From contig NZ_CP062803.1 of NCBI RefSeq assembly GCF_008801925.2, positions 3,100,001 to 3,164,000 on the forward strand: DNA of 64,000 nucleotides, in the 5' to 3' direction. The position numbers and the translations under genes are program-made. The notes under the pieces are model-generated. The model had not been told where the DNA came from. It was given only the letters and a program-made list of their open reading frames with translations, and ran no database searches. This stretch comes from Cupriavidus basilensis. Lineage in GTDB: Bacteria; Pseudomonadota; Gammaproteobacteria; Burkholderiales; Burkholderiaceae. This document shows, piece by piece, positions 27,877 to 37,309 of this stretch; the stretch's first letter is position 1, and every line of letters begins with the position of its first letter.

Positions 27877-29054
27877 ATGAATGACCATGAACCCGTCATC
27901 GTCGGTGCGCTGCGCACCCCGTGGCAAGCGCGGCGGGCGCCTGCAGAAATGGCATCCCGTCGATTTGTTGGGCGAGACGCTGCGCCAACTGGTCGAGCAC
28001 TCCGGCATCAACCCGGCCGATCTGGACGATGTGATCGTCGGCTGCGTGCTGCAGTGGGACCAGCAGCACGGCAACCTGGGCCGTCATGCCGTATTGGCGG
28101 CGGGGCTGCCCGAATCCGTGCCGGCGGTGACGGTCGATCGGCAATGCGGGTCGGGCCAGCAGGCGGTGAGCTTTGCCGTGCATGGCATCCGGGCGGGCGC
28201 TTACCAACTGGTCATCGGTGCCGGGGTCGAGTCGATGTCGCAGGCCCCCATGCCGCCGTCGTTCGCCCGGCGCGCCGCTGGGCTCGCAATACAGCCCGAG
28301 CGAACTGGCGCGCTACCAGGACAACCCGCTGATACCGCAGGGCGCTTCCTCGGAGTTGATGAACAAGCGCTTCGGTCTCACGCGCGAGGCCTTGGATGCC
28401 TTCGCCGTGCGTAGCCATCGGCGGGCCACCGAGGCCTCGCAGGCTGGCCGCGTCAGGGATCAACTGGTGCGGCTGACCGAGGATCCGGCTGATCCGGACA
28501 GCCCGATCGTCGCCGCCGACGAGGGCGTGCGCGCGGACCCCAACCCCGAGAAGATGGCCACGCTGAAAGCCGTGTTTGCCGCCGACGGCGCCACCACGGC
28601 CGCCAACTCATCGCAGATCAGCGACGGTGCCGCCGCGCTGCTGATCGCCAGCCGTGCCTACGCCAAGCAATACGGCCTGAAGCCGCGTGCGCGCTTCGTC
28701 AGCACCGCCGTGGCAGCCGCCGACCCGGTGATCCAGTTCACCGCCGTGCTCGACGCCACCCGCAAGGCACTGAAGGAATCGGGTCTGACCCTCGACGATA
28801 TCGATCTGTTCGAAGTCAACGAGGCCTTCGGCGGCGTGCCGCTGATGTTTCAGCAGGAGTTCGGCATCCTGGACGACCGCCTCAACGTCAACGGCGGCTC
28901 GATAGCCATCGGCCATCCGCTGGGCTCTACCGGCGCGCGCATGCTCACTGACCTGCTGTGCGAGCTGGAGCGCCGGGGCGGCCGCTATGGCCTGCAGACG
29001 ATTTGCGAGGCCTCGGGCACGGCCAACACCACCATCATCGAGCGGCTTGGATGA
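27877..29054 (+). pseudogene. Thiolase (acetyl-CoA C-acyltransferase), two frameshifts
   Basis: ATG at 27877 with AGGAG 7 bases upstream. MNDHEPVIVGALRTP then slips near 27920 into GKRGGRLQKWHPVDLLGETL. The nucleophile is in VTVDRQCGSGQQAVSFAVHG. A second slip near 28277 leads to YSPSELARYQDNPLIP, VNEAFGGVPLMFQ, the catalytic His in GGSIAIGHPLGSTGAR and the second Cys in QTICEASGTANTTI. Restored length is about 392 residues, standard for degradative thiolases. It performs the final thiolytic cleavage. Its stop overlaps the next start (ATGA). Confidence 0.9.
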
Positions 29055-29847
29055 GCGGGGCCACCATGAGCGAAGCCAGCGAAGTGCTCGTCAGCCGCGA
29101 TGGCGCCATCGCCACCTTGACCATCAACCGCCCGCGCGCGAAGAACAGCTTGAACCGCGCGGTATTCGATGGCTGCGTGCGCAGCTTGTGCAACTGCGCG
29201 ACGACGATACCGTGCGCGCGGTCATCATCACCGGCGCCGAGGGCGTGTTCTGCGCCGGGGCCGACATCACGGCCTTCGATGCGCTGCGCGCCGAGCCACT
29301 GCTGGGCGATCGTGCGGCAGCAGGCGGCCACTTTTGGTCGGAACTGGAGCGCTTCCCCAAGCCCGTCATCGCAGCGGTGGAAAAGCTCGCGCTGGGCGGC
29401 GGCACAGAATTAGCGCTGGCCTGCGACATCGCGATCGCTGGCGAGTCTGCCAATTTTGGTGTGCCGGAAGTCAAGCTGGGCGCCATTCCGGGTGCCGGGG
29501 GCACGCAGCGCCTGATCCACGCTATCGGTAAGTCCAAGGCCATGGCCCTGTTGCTGACCGGCGATTTCATCGACGCCCGCAAGGCTTGCGATGCAGGCAT
29601 GGTCGCCGAAGTGACGGCTGATGGCCAGGCCCTGCCGACGGCGTTGGCGATGGCCAACCGGATTGCAGCCAATTCGCCGCTGGCCGTGGCGCTGGCGAAA
29701 GATGCGGCACTGGCCAGCTTTGAGACTCCGCTCGCGCAAGGCCTGGAGCATGAGAAGCGCAATTTTCGTCGCTTTGCGTTCGGCCGACAACCTGGAAGGG
29801 CAAGCGGCATTCTAGGCAAGCGCACACCCAACTTTACCGGCCAATAA
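29051..29847 (+). pseudogene. Enoyl-CoA hydratase/isomerase (crotonase family) 1, frameshifted
   Basis: Starts at the ATG at 29051 (overlapping the thiolase stop) or at 29066. ATLTINRPRAKNSLN opens the crotonase fold; after a slip near 29175 it continues LRAQLVQLRDDDTVRAVIIT, oxyanion-hole residues in GVFCAGADITAF and LALGGGTELALACDIAI, and the catalytic-Glu regions in FGVPEVKLGAIPGAGGTQRL (both Glu positions of true hydratases appear present). Two compensating slips near 29770 and 29812 affect the C-terminal helix (expected SADNLEGQAAFLGKR). About 260 residues. It would hydrate the 2-enoyl-CoA. Confidence 0.87.
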
Positions 29848-29877
29848 CGCCTGTTTCTCACCCATCGAGGAAAAACC

Positions 29878-30659
29878 ATGCAACTGAACTCCGACATCTC
29901 TGCCGTCATCACCGGGGGCGCTTCCGGCCTGGGAGCCGCCACGGCCCGGCGTTTGGCCAGCCATGGCGTCAAAGTCGCCATCTTCGACATGAACGAAACC
30001 GTCGGCCAGGCGTTGGCTAGCGAACTCGGCGGCGTTTACTGCAATGTGGACGTGATGTCCGAGGAGCAGGTGGACGCCGCCTTCGCCAAGGCCCGCGCGG
30101 CCATTGGGCAGGAACGCATTCTGGTCAACTGCGCCGGCACTGCCGATGCCGTCAAGACTGTCAGCCGCGACAAGAAAACCGGCGAAATCCGCCCATGCGC
30201 GGCAGATCGTTTCAATCGCATCATTCAGATCAACCTGGTGGGCACCTTCCGCTGCATCGCCAAGTCAGCTGCGGGCATGTTGACGCTCGCGCCGCTGGCC
30301 GATGGCGACCGCGGCGCCATCGTCAACACTGCTTCGGCCGCCGCGCAGGACGGCCAGGTCGGCCAGGCCAGCTATGCGGCCAGCAAGGCAGCCATCGTGG
30401 GCATGACCCTGCCAATCGCGCGCGACATGATGGACGAAGGGATCCGGATCAACACCATCATGCCGGGGATCTTCGGTACACCGTTGCTGCTGGGTCTGCC
30501 GGACAACGTCAAACAGGCGCTGGCGGCCAGCGTGCCCTTCCCAAGCGTTTAGGCGACCCCGATGAATTCGCGCAGGCCGTCGAGTTTCTCGTTACTTGCG
30601 GCTACATGAATGCCGAGTCCATTCGTGTGGATGGTGCCATTCGCATGGCGCCGCGCTGA
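29878..30659 (+). pseudogene. SDR-family 3-hydroxyacyl-CoA dehydrogenase-like (HSD10 type), one frameshift
   Basis: ATG at 29878 after GAGGAAAAACC. Cofactor motif VITGGASGLGAATARRLA, Asp57-type NAD preference (VAIFDMNE), ILVNCAGTADAV, catalytic Ser-Tyr-Lys in NTASAAAQDGQVGQASYAASKAA. The frame ends early at VPFPSV near 30550; adding one A to CCAAGCG gives VPFPKRLGDPDEFAQAVEFL and the usual tail VDGAIRMAPR, 260 residues in all. This resembles type II 3-hydroxyacyl-CoA dehydrogenases that also act on 2-methyl-3-hydroxyacyl-CoA, which fits an AMACR-containing pathway. NAD-dependent oxidation of the beta-hydroxyl is inferred. Confidence 0.87.
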
Positions 30660-30698
30660 CGCTGACGCTGAAATTTTGATCAATCAGGGAACGTCAGC

Positions 30699-31483
30699 AT
30701 GCCTGGAAATCCGGTAATTCTCGAAAAGAATGGTGCCGTCGCGACCATAACACTCAACTCGCCAAAAAAATGAATGCGTTGAGCACGTCGGTCGTAAACG
30801 TGCTCGCTGGTGTCATTGCAGATGTCGAACGCGATGGCTCGATCCGAGCTTTGCTGCGCGGCGAGGGCCGGATGTTCAGTTGCGGAGGCGACATCGAAGA
30901 AATGGTGGCCGCAGGCGATGCGTTGTCTACCTTGGTCGATGACGAACTGAGAGTGGCCGAAAGCATGATTCCTCAATTCGCCAGCCTGCCGTTCCCGGTA
31001 GTCTGCGCCGTACAAGGCGCGGTAGCCGGAGGCGGTCTCGGGCTTGCCTTGGCCTTCTGACTACCTGATTGCCGCAAGTGGGACGAAGTTTGTGGCGGCC
31101 CATACCGGCCTCGGATACGCGGGGGATTTCGGCATCAGCTGGCTACTTCCACGCGCAGTGGGTGGACGACGCGCACGAGACATGATCTTGACCAATCGCG
31201 TAGTCAGTTCGGACGAGGCCTTGGCCTGGGATTGGTCGAGAAAGTGGTTCCTGGCGAGAGCCTGCTGGGCGAAGCGCGGCGTATGGCGGTGCAATTTTCG
31301 GTCGGACCAACGCAAGGTTATGCGGGCGCCAAGCGCCTGCAACTCGCTGCCTTCGAGAGTGATCTGGCGACCTCATTGAGGCTGGAGGCGGCCGAAATGA
31401 ATCGAGCCTCGAAAACCACAGATTCGCTGGAAGCGGTTCACGCGTTCGTCGCAAAGCGAGTCCCGCAGTTTGCCGGACGCTGA
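30699..31483 (+). pseudogene. Enoyl-CoA hydratase/isomerase (crotonase family) 2, frameshifted
   Basis: ATG at 30699 (MPGNPVILEKNGAVATITLN). The frame breaks at the A-run near 30768, again near 31053 (GLGLALA/SDYLIAASG) and near 31230 (ALAWGLVEKVVPGE). Joined, it gives FSCGGDIEEM, AVQGAVAGGGLGLALASDY and GYAGDFGISWLLPRAVG, a crotonase of about 261 residues. In the second catalytic region the usual Glu-rich strand is replaced by GYAGDFG, so it may be an isomerase or a different crotonase activity rather than a hydratase. It is the last gene of the island, 48 bases from the relaxase stop on the other strand. Confidence 0.82.
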
Positions 31484-31530
31484 ACGGCTGTAGACGCATC
31501 CGGTCGGTAGGTGCTCAATCGCTGCTGGCG

Positions 31531-33508
31531 TCAGGTAACGGATAAACCCTGCTGCCGTCGGATTTGCCAGGATAGGGTGCCACCATGTACCTGCCCAGAA
31601 ATCAGCATGCCGAGTCGTTGTTCGATGACCGGCGTCCATGGCACCAAGCTGAACCCCATACCATCATCGAGCATGGCAAAGCGGCCACTGGCGAGCATGA
31701 GGCTGCGCCGGTAGATGCCGGTCACGCGCTGGCCATCGGCCGCCAGACGGTGTTCCAGCCCGGTTTCGGTGGCAATATCCTTGGCAGCCCGAATCACATC
31801 CCGATCGCGTAGTGTCGCCAATAGATTGCGCGCGAGGATTACGCGCTGCCCGCGCCGCTCTGCCAGCCCCTGTTCGGCCAGGAATTCGGCGCGCTGCTGC
31901 ATCGCCTGGTTGACCTCGCTGCCAAAGCCCAGGTTGCCCAGGCCCGAGCCGCCGCCGATCAACTGCTGGTCGAGCCAGGTGGCTCCGATCACGCGGGCCT
32001 GCCGCTCGATGGGCAGGTGCGATTTCAGCTCCACCGCCACGCCGCCCAGGCGCTGCGCATCGTAGCGACGGCCCTGCTCGGGCAGGTCGTCCGGCACCTT
32101 CCATAGCCCCTCGGCCACCCGTTCCACGATACCGGCACGGCGCAAGGCTTCCAGCCGGCGGACGGGACGCGACCACTTCCTGCGGATCGCGGCCGGGCAC
32201 GGCCTGACCCTGCGCGATGGCAAGGTGGTGGTCGGTGCGGTACAGGCCATCGCTCGCCAACGCGGCGATGTTCTTGTCGGCCGCGCGCACGTCAGCCGAT
32301 CTCCTTGCCTCCACCACGGCGCCGGTCGGATAGTTCGCCAGCTCGTCGCGGGCGTTGAGCGCAACGTAGTGGGCCTTGCCGTCCACGCCGTCGATGACCA
32401 GATAGCCCCGGTCGTGCAGTTCGTCGGCCAGCCCCTTCGCGGCCACGCGGCCGAGGATGGTTCGGCCATCGTCCCCAGGCTCGAACACCGCCAGTTCGCG
32501 CGGCTCGCCGCGCATGGCCCGCTGCATGGTGCGGATGATGTCGCCGCGCTCGCCCAGGGCGCGCAGGGTCTTTTCCGCATCGTTGTGGACGGTCCACGTG
32601 CCGGGCTGGGCCCGTCGGCCAGGCCCAGGCGCTGCAAACGCTGCAACCTGCCGATCAGCAGCAGACGCTGGCGTTGCAGTCGGGGTTCGTTGAGCCGTTC
32701 GACATGCACCATGCCATCGTCGCCGGCCTCGCGCTTCAAGGTGCGATCCAGGCTCGTCCACCGCTCCTGATCCACCTCGCGCCGCAAGGTCTGCTGGATC
32801 TCCAGCTCGGTGCGTGGCCCCAGCCATTCGGTCGCCAGTTCGGCGGCGCGATGGCGGAACCCATCGGCGATGTAGTCGCCCGCGATGATGAGGTCTTTGC
32901 CGGTGTCGTCGCGCCCGCGCACGACGATGTGCGTGTGCGGGTTGTCGGTGTTCCAGTGATTGACGGCCACCCAATCGAGGCCCGTGCCAAGGTCGGCCTC
33001 CATGCGACCCATGAGGTGCCGGGTATAGGTGCGCAGGTCTTCCAGCTCCGCGCCATCTTCGGGCGAAAGGATAAAGCGGAAGTGATGCCGGTCGTCGGCG
33101 CAGCGTTCCTGAACGCATCGAGGTCGGCGGCATCGGTCTGCGGCCCGTAGGCTTGGCCCGACTCGCCATCGCGGCCCACACCATCGCGCTCGATATAGCG
33201 CAGGTGCTTGGCAAGCGACTGCGGGCTGGTTCGGTGCTGATTGAGCAGCAGCGTCTTGATGGTCACACGCCGCGACATGGACGTGAGCTTCGCCCCCGCG
33301 AAGCGCGCCGCCGTGTGGCCGCGTCCCAAGCGTGAGCCGGGCCGCTGGCCGGAGCCGGCACTCTTGCTACTGCCACCAGGACGGCGCACCGCCGACTTGC
33401 CGCTGCTGGCCTTGCCCGCCTGCTTGAGTACCTTGAGACGAAGCTCTGGCCCCGGTTCTTCGGGGCGCTGGGACGGATGCGGAAATCGTCGTCGCGACGG
33501 TCGGTCAT
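31531..33508 (-). pseudogene. Relaxase of the Tn4371 type (TraI/VirD2-like, DUF3363), four frameshifts
   Basis: ATG at 33506-33508 (MTDRRDDDFRIRPSAPKNRG). Frames change near 33440, 33110, 32610 and 32165. Joined, the order is a basic linker, SMSRRVTIKTLLLNQHR and AKHLRYIERDG, FRFILSPEDGAELEDL, the metal-binding motif AVNHWNTDNPHTHIVVRG (H...HxH), then the long DUF3363 region (TWTVHNDAEKTLRALGERG; GYLVIDGVDGKAHYVAL) ending about 659 residues from the start. It would nick oriT and lead the strand to TraG. As written it cannot be made, so this copy would need a helper or corrected base calls to transfer. Confidence 0.85.
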
Positions 33509-34129
33509 GGCTGTGCTCCTTGCAAGTTCTGGCGTGTCCGGGCGTGCGAAGCACGCGGACATGCCCGCATCGGCGCGGGCTTCGCGCCCCACGCGGCACG
33601 GTGGCGAAGCTGCTGCGTGTCGCGCCACCCCCATGTGCAGACTGGCTTTGCGGGCCGACAGGTGCCGAACCCTTTTGTCTTGCCTTCCGCATTGGCCTCC
33701 CGCATCCGCTCCCGGCCGCTGCGGCCCGGTGGCGCTGCTGCGTGAGCAGCCAGCGCCCCGGCAAACGCGGCCAGGGCCACAGGCCCGGCATGTTCGAGGC
33801 AAGACGCCTGCACTTTGACGGCTGCGCCGAATGCAGCGCGGCGTACCGCGCGAAGGCACGGGCACGCCATGTGCAGCGACATGGCACCTGTATCAGCGCG
33901 AACACGCCTGATAGCACGACGGGCTGTACGCCGATGCGCAGCGAGTCGCCGGCCTGCGGTGCAATCAGTGGCACATCGGACAGCAGCGCCGAATGCCGCG
34001 CAAAGTGCCGCGTGAAGTGCGGTGCGAATGCACGCGCACGACATGCGCGAGTGCGCGACGCCATACACCGAGACGACATGCCCGGTGGCACGACGCAATG
34101 CACGGCGACGTGCAGCGCGAGTGCGGCGG
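33509..34129. other. Long traF-relaxase spacer, candidate oriT region
   Basis: About 620 bases without a convincing gene; the long open frames on the minus strand translate to Arg/Ala/His/Cys-rich sequence with no fold. Several copies of CGACATG-like words occur within GC-rich, partly self-complementary sequence between 33850 and 34130. Location directly upstream of the relaxase gene makes it a plausible place for the transfer origin, but no nick consensus was identified. Confidence 0.35.
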
Positions 34130-34729
34130 TCATGGCCGTTTCTCCAGCCAGACCGGATGCGCCACGCCGATCACGGCGGCAGCGCTGACCGGCCCGAAAT
34201 ACCGGCTATCGAAAGACGCCGGGTTGGTGACACTGAGCAGAAACAGCTCGCCGGGCTGGAGCTGCCGGCACTGCCTCCAGGATGGCAGCGGCCGGCCCCA
34301 GCGGTCGGCGGACAGCACGGCGGCCGACGGCACGCCGTCGATGCGGACGCTGCCGCCAGTGATGCACACCTCCTGCGGTGCCATCGCGCCCACGCGCTTG
34401 AGCAGCGGCACGCGCGTCGGCAGGTAGCCGCGCTGCGCTGCCAGCGCAGTAGCGTCCGGCGGCAGCGTGGTCAGCACGATGCTGCCCACGCGCAATGACG
34501 CTGGTAGCGAGCCCGTACGCGGATCGAGTGGATCGACGCGATACCAGCCGACCGCCACGCTATCGGACGGGTTGTAGGTCAGGCGTGGCAGCGGGTGCAC
34601 GAAGGACGCCCAGGCCAGCGCAGCGAGGCCGCAGGCGGACAGGCCCGCCAGCCCGAGGCGAGCGCGCAGGCGCGAGCGAGGACGCAACGTGCCACCGGAC
34701 GTACTGGCGATGGTGGAGAGGATCGTCAT
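34130..34729 (-). CDS. traF: TraF, S26-family signal peptidase/pilin maturation protease
   Basis: 199 residues with an N-terminal hydrophobic segment (LGLAGLSACGLAALAWASF). Serine nucleophile in YNPSDSVAVGWYR, general-base Lys in VPLLKRVGAMAP and the closing FDSRYFGPVSAAAVIGVA strand are the S26/TraF landmarks. By homology to RP4 TraF it processes the TrbC pilin. It overlaps DUF2840 by 4 bases. Intact. Confidence 0.88.
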   Translation of the reverse strand: MTILSTIASTSGGTLRPRSRLRARLGLAGLSACGLAALAWASFVHPLPRLTYNPSDSVAVGWYRVDPLDPRTGSLPASLRVGSIVLTTLPPDATALAAQRGYLPTRVPLLKRVGAMAPQEVCITGGSVRIDGVPSAAVLSADRWGRPLPSWRQCRQLQPGELFLLSVTNPASFDSRYFGPVSAAAVIGVAHPVWLEKRP

Positions 34730-35271
34730 GGCAACGCCCTCCCTGCCAGGCAGGCGGCGTGCCTCTCGGCGGTGTATTCAGGCAACGGCAGGCGCGCAGC
34801 GAGCCGGTTGGCGAGCGTGCGCCAGTACGCGGGCGAGACGGCAGCAGACGCGATGCCCAGCGCTTCGATGGCGTCGATGCGCTCCAGCACGGCGCGCACC
34901 TGGTTTTCGCCTTCGGCGTGCAGCAGCAAGCGCGCGCCCGGCTGCACGCCGGGGATGCGCTGCGCGCCATCCAATGGCGTGCACGTCTGCATCACCATGA
35001 GCTGCCAGCGGATCGTGCCGTAGTCGTTGGACTGCCAGCGGATGCGGCAGAACACGGCGTTCGGCAGGAACACCGCGCAGCGCCGCCAGCGGTCGAACCG
35101 AATGATGTGCGCCGGCTCGCCGAAGCGCAGATAAATGTCGATGCGCTGGTCAACATAGGCCAGTGCAACGCGCGTCAGCGGCGTTGAGGCTGGTTGCGCA
35201 GCGAGCGCGGCCAGCAGTGGCGACGGTGCCGCCGTGGCCGCGTCAGCGGCAGGCAAAGCGCATGCAGTCAT
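34726..35271 (-). CDS. DUF2840 domain protein
   Basis: 181 residues from the ATG at 35269-35271. Core sequence TRVALAYVDQRIDIYLRFGE, HIIRFDRWRRCAVFLPNAVF and RIRWQSNDYGTIRWQL identify DUF2840, a family found almost only between parA and traF in Tn4371-like ICEs. Function unknown; position suggests a role in maintenance or transfer. It overlaps both neighbours by 4 bases. Confidence 0.8.
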   Translation of the reverse strand: MTACALPAADAATAAPSPLLAALAAQPASTPLTRVALAYVDQRIDIYLRFGEPAHIIRFDRWRRCAVFLPNAVFCRIRWQSNDYGTIRWQLMVMQTCTPLDGAQRIPGVQPGARLLLHAEGENQVRAVLERIDAIEALGIASAAVSPAYWRTLANRLAARLPLPEYTAERHAACLAGRALP

Positions 35272-35540
35272 GGTGTTTGCTCCGGGAACTCCCGTTCCAG
35301 CAATGCGCGCAGCAGATCGGCCACCGTCACGCCCTGCGTGAAGGCCGACACCTTGATGCGCGAGCGCATGGAGGGCGTGATGTCGAGGGTCAGGCGGGCC
35401 GTGTAGAGGTCGCCCTTCTGGAGGTCGTCGGCGCTGCCCTGGCGAATCCACGCCTCAGCGTGCGGATTCGCCGGTGGGCGCGCGCCGATGCCGACGCGCT
35501 TGGCCGGGCGTTTGCTGCTGAGTGGCGGTTTCGCTGTCAT
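35268..35540 (-). CDS. Small plasmid-partition-like RHH protein
   Basis: 90 residues from the ATG at 35538-35540. A basic, Pro-rich N-terminus is followed by DLYTARLTLDITPSMRSRIK and AFTQGVTVADLLRALLER, a strand-helix-helix arrangement typical of ribbon-helix-helix DNA-binding proteins. Directly downstream of parA with a 4-base overlap, it is likely the ParA partner or a centromere-binding regulator; the repeats at 36267-36295 are candidate sites. Confidence 0.65.
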   Translation of the reverse strand: MTAKPPLSSKRPAKRVGIGARPPANPHAEAWIRQGSADDLQKGDLYTARLTLDITPSMRSRIKVSAFTQGVTVADLLRALLEREFPEQTP

Positions 35541-36175
35541 GACGGCCACCGCAGCAGTTCGTCCACTAGCGCGGTGATCTCGCGGGCGGCGGCGCTGTCG
35601 GGCGCCGCCTCGCGTGCAAGCCGGCCAGCGGCCACGCTGTCGGCGAAAACAATGCGCTGATGCACTTCCGAGCGCAGCGCGGGCAGTGGCTGCTCGGCCA
35701 GAGCGCCGCGTGCTTCGCGCCCGATCACGGTGGTACTGACGCGCCGATTGATGACGAAGGCCGCGCGAAGCGCAGGCCGGAACACCTGCGCCTCGCGGAT
35801 CAGCGCCACCATCTCGGCGCTGGCCCACAGGTCGTAGGGACTGGGCTGCACAGGAATCAGCACGCGCTCGGCCGCCAGCAGCGCGGAGCGCGCCAAGGCG
35901 GCGATGCGCGGCGGGCCGTCGATGACGATGTGATCGGCCCGCCTGGCGAGTTCTGGCGCCTCCTGGTGCAGCGTTTCGCGGGCGAGGCCCACAGCGCCGA
36001 ACAGCCGTGGCAAACCTTGCTGGCTGCGGCGCTGCGTCCAGTCCAGCGCGGAGCCTTGCGGGTCGGCATCCAGCAGGATGACCGACTGCCCGCGCATCGC
36101 CAGCTCGCCGGCGATGTGAGTGGCGAGCGTGGTCTTGCCCACGCCGCCTTTCTGGTTGAGCAGAGCAACGATCAT
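35537..36175 (-). CDS. parA: ParA-family partition ATPase
   Basis: 212 residues from the ATG at 36173-36175, chosen because MIVALLNQKGGVGKTTLATH is the usual start; an in-frame ATG 23 codons upstream adds only unconserved sequence. Deviant Walker A KGGVGKTT, SVILLDADPQGSALDW and DHIVIDGPPRIAAL are present. It stabilises the excised circular ICE or regulates its replication. Downstream genes overlap by 4 bases. Intact. Confidence 0.9.
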   Translation of the reverse strand: MIVALLNQKGGVGKTTLATHIAGELAMRGQSVILLDADPQGSALDWTQRRSQQGLPRLFGAVGLARETLHQEAPELARRADHIVIDGPPRIAALARSALLAAERVLIPVQPSPYDLWASAEMVALIREAQVFRPALRAAFVINRRVSTTVIGREARGALAEQPLPALRSEVHQRIVFADSVAAGRLAREAAPDSAAAREITALVDELLRWPS

Positions 36176-36266
36176 GGCCTGGCCCTCCGTGTTGGAAAGC
36201 CCGGCTGTTGCCGCTGCGTTGCTGGCCGCGGAGTGGTTGTCCACCGTGGCGCGGCGCTTCTACTAA

Positions 36267-36295
36267 AAGTTAGAGAATTTAAGTTAGGAAGTTAG
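36267..36295. repeat. Three AAGTTAG direct repeats upstream of parA
   Basis: AAGTTAG occurs at 36267-36273, 36281-36287 and 36289-36295 in an AT-rich patch between GC-rich genes. Position just before parA suggests operator or centromere sites for the ParA/RHH pair. Confidence 0.5.
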
Positions 36296-36300
36296 AGAGG

Positions 36301-36404
36301 CCGCAAACCCGCGCCAGAACTGGGTTTGCGGGCGGTTTTGTTGCCTGATAGCACGAGGATTCGTTGCCTGATAGCACGAGACTTTCGTTGCCTGATAGCA
36401 CGAG
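36301..36404. repeat. Iteron-like array and hairpin between repA and parA
   Basis: Three exact copies of an 18-mer, GTTGCCTGATAGCACGAG, lie at 36340-36357, 36363-36380 and 36387-36404, spaced 23 and 24 bases apart, close to two helical turns. A perfect 10-bp inverted repeat (CCGCAAACCC at 36301-36310, GGGTTTGCGG at 36322-36331) stands beside them. With repA adjacent, this looks like a RepA-binding origin. Confidence 0.65.
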
Positions 36405-36427
36405 CCCGTCCACAGGCTTTGCCGCAG

Positions 36428-37309
36428 TTATCCCCGTGCCGTGGCCGGCACGGGCCGGAATGTCAGCAGCGGCGAAGGCAGGTAGGAAACATACTCGATG
36501 CCCAGCAGATAACCCGGCAGGGCTTGCCGTGCCACCAGCATCCGCAAGTCGGCGGCGAAGTCGTAGTACCGCGCCACGCTGCCCGATTTGCGGTACAGGT
36601 GCTGGAAATCGAACTGCCAGCCCCCCGGCTGCCGCCCGCCGTGCTTGCGCACCAGCCGGTACAGCCAGCGCTCGATGCCACCCGTCAGCCGGAAATACGC
36701 CGGGTCGATGGTCAGCACCAGGGCGGCGTCGAGTACGCCCGCGTAGAACCAGTCGGGCAGGATCAATTCGAGGCCCAGCGGCGTGCCGCGGGCGTCGGCC
36801 AGCTCCTTCCATTCGTTGATCCACGAGAAGCGGTGCAAGCGTCGCCCGGTCGTCTCGCGGATGGAGGTGGCCACCGTCGTGGACTGCAAACGATCCAGCG
36901 CGGCCTTGAGGCGCTGGTAGTCGCGCAGCGACGTACCGCGCCCGATGAAGCGCAGGATCTCGTAGGGACGCACTTGCATCAGGCGCGACGGGCGCAGGCC
37001 CGCATCGCGGGCTTCCACGATCTGGCTGGCCGCCCAGATCAGGATGTCCGCATCCCAGATCGTGGCGATGCCATGCTCCGCCGTGCCTTCCACGCGGATC
37101 GTCACGCCGCCCGCCTGGAAGTCGATCGGCGCCGTGCGCCGCGACTTCGCCAGAGAGAAGAACGGAAAGGCCATCAAGTCCTGGCTGTCGCGCGGCGCCA
37201 TGTCGCCCGGCAGGGCGCGGAACAGGTCGAGCTGTTCGCGCTCTTGCCGGACGGCCCCGGAGGGCTGGACATGGCGATGGCCTCCCGCGCTCCAGCGGTC
37301 AGCGCGCAC
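36428..37309 (-). CDS. repA: RepA replication initiator
   Basis: About 290 residues. QEREQLDLFRALPGDMAPRD opens the conserved region, followed by DLMAFPFFSLAKSRR, ATIWDADILIWAASQI, RETTGRRLHRFSWINEW and the C-terminal winged-helix part (LYRLVRKHGGRQPGGW). Family members start MSS-P-RPVRQEREQ; that ATG is at 37270-37272 but in another frame, so either a base is missing near 37255 or the upstream ATG at 37309 is used. RepA supports autonomous replication of the excised element. Adjacent repeats at 36340-36404 are its likely binding sites. Confidence 0.85.
   Translation of the reverse strand: MRADRWSAGGHRHVQPSGAVRQEREQLDLFRALPGDMAPRDSQDLMAFPFFSLAKSRRTAPIDFQAGGVTIRVEGTAEHGIATIWDADILIWAASQIVEARDAGLRPSRLMQVRPYEILRFIGRGTSLRDYQRLKAALDRLQSTTVATSIRETTGRRLHRFSWINEWKELADARGTPLGLELILPDWFYAGVLDAALVLTIDPAYFRLTGGIERWLYRLVRKHGGRQPGGWQFDFQHLYRKSGSVARYYDFAADLRMLVARQALPGYLLGIEYVSYLPSPLLTFRPVPATARG

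Larger units (their letters stand above)
15744..31530. mobile_element. Catabolic cargo island in the relaxase/eexN hotspot
   Basis: This block sits between the LysR/eexN pair and the relaxase, a known cargo site of Tn4371-type ICEs. It carries two opposed arms. The minus arm holds etfA, etfB, an acyl-CoA dehydrogenase, an AAHS transporter, an MBL-fold hydrolase and an AraC regulator. The plus arm holds a second acyl-CoA dehydrogenase, a CoA racemase, a ligase, a thiolase, an enoyl-CoA hydratase, an SDR and a second hydratase. A decayed IS630-type transposase lies in the middle. Together they would activate and beta-oxidise a carboxylic acid. Boundaries are inferred from the neighbouring ICE genes; no terminal repeats were seen. 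Confidence 0.8.

Noticed and set aside
33505..34133. Long minus-strand open frames (197 codons, and one running from 34133 into the relaxase)
   Set aside because: Arg/Ala/His/Cys-rich composition without any fold; the second merges with a real relaxase segment only by chance of frame. Kept as spacer.
36340..36404. Three regularly spaced 18-mers considered as a CRISPR array
   Set aside because: Repeats are short, spacers are only 5-6 bases and no cas genes are near; iterons next to repA explain them better.
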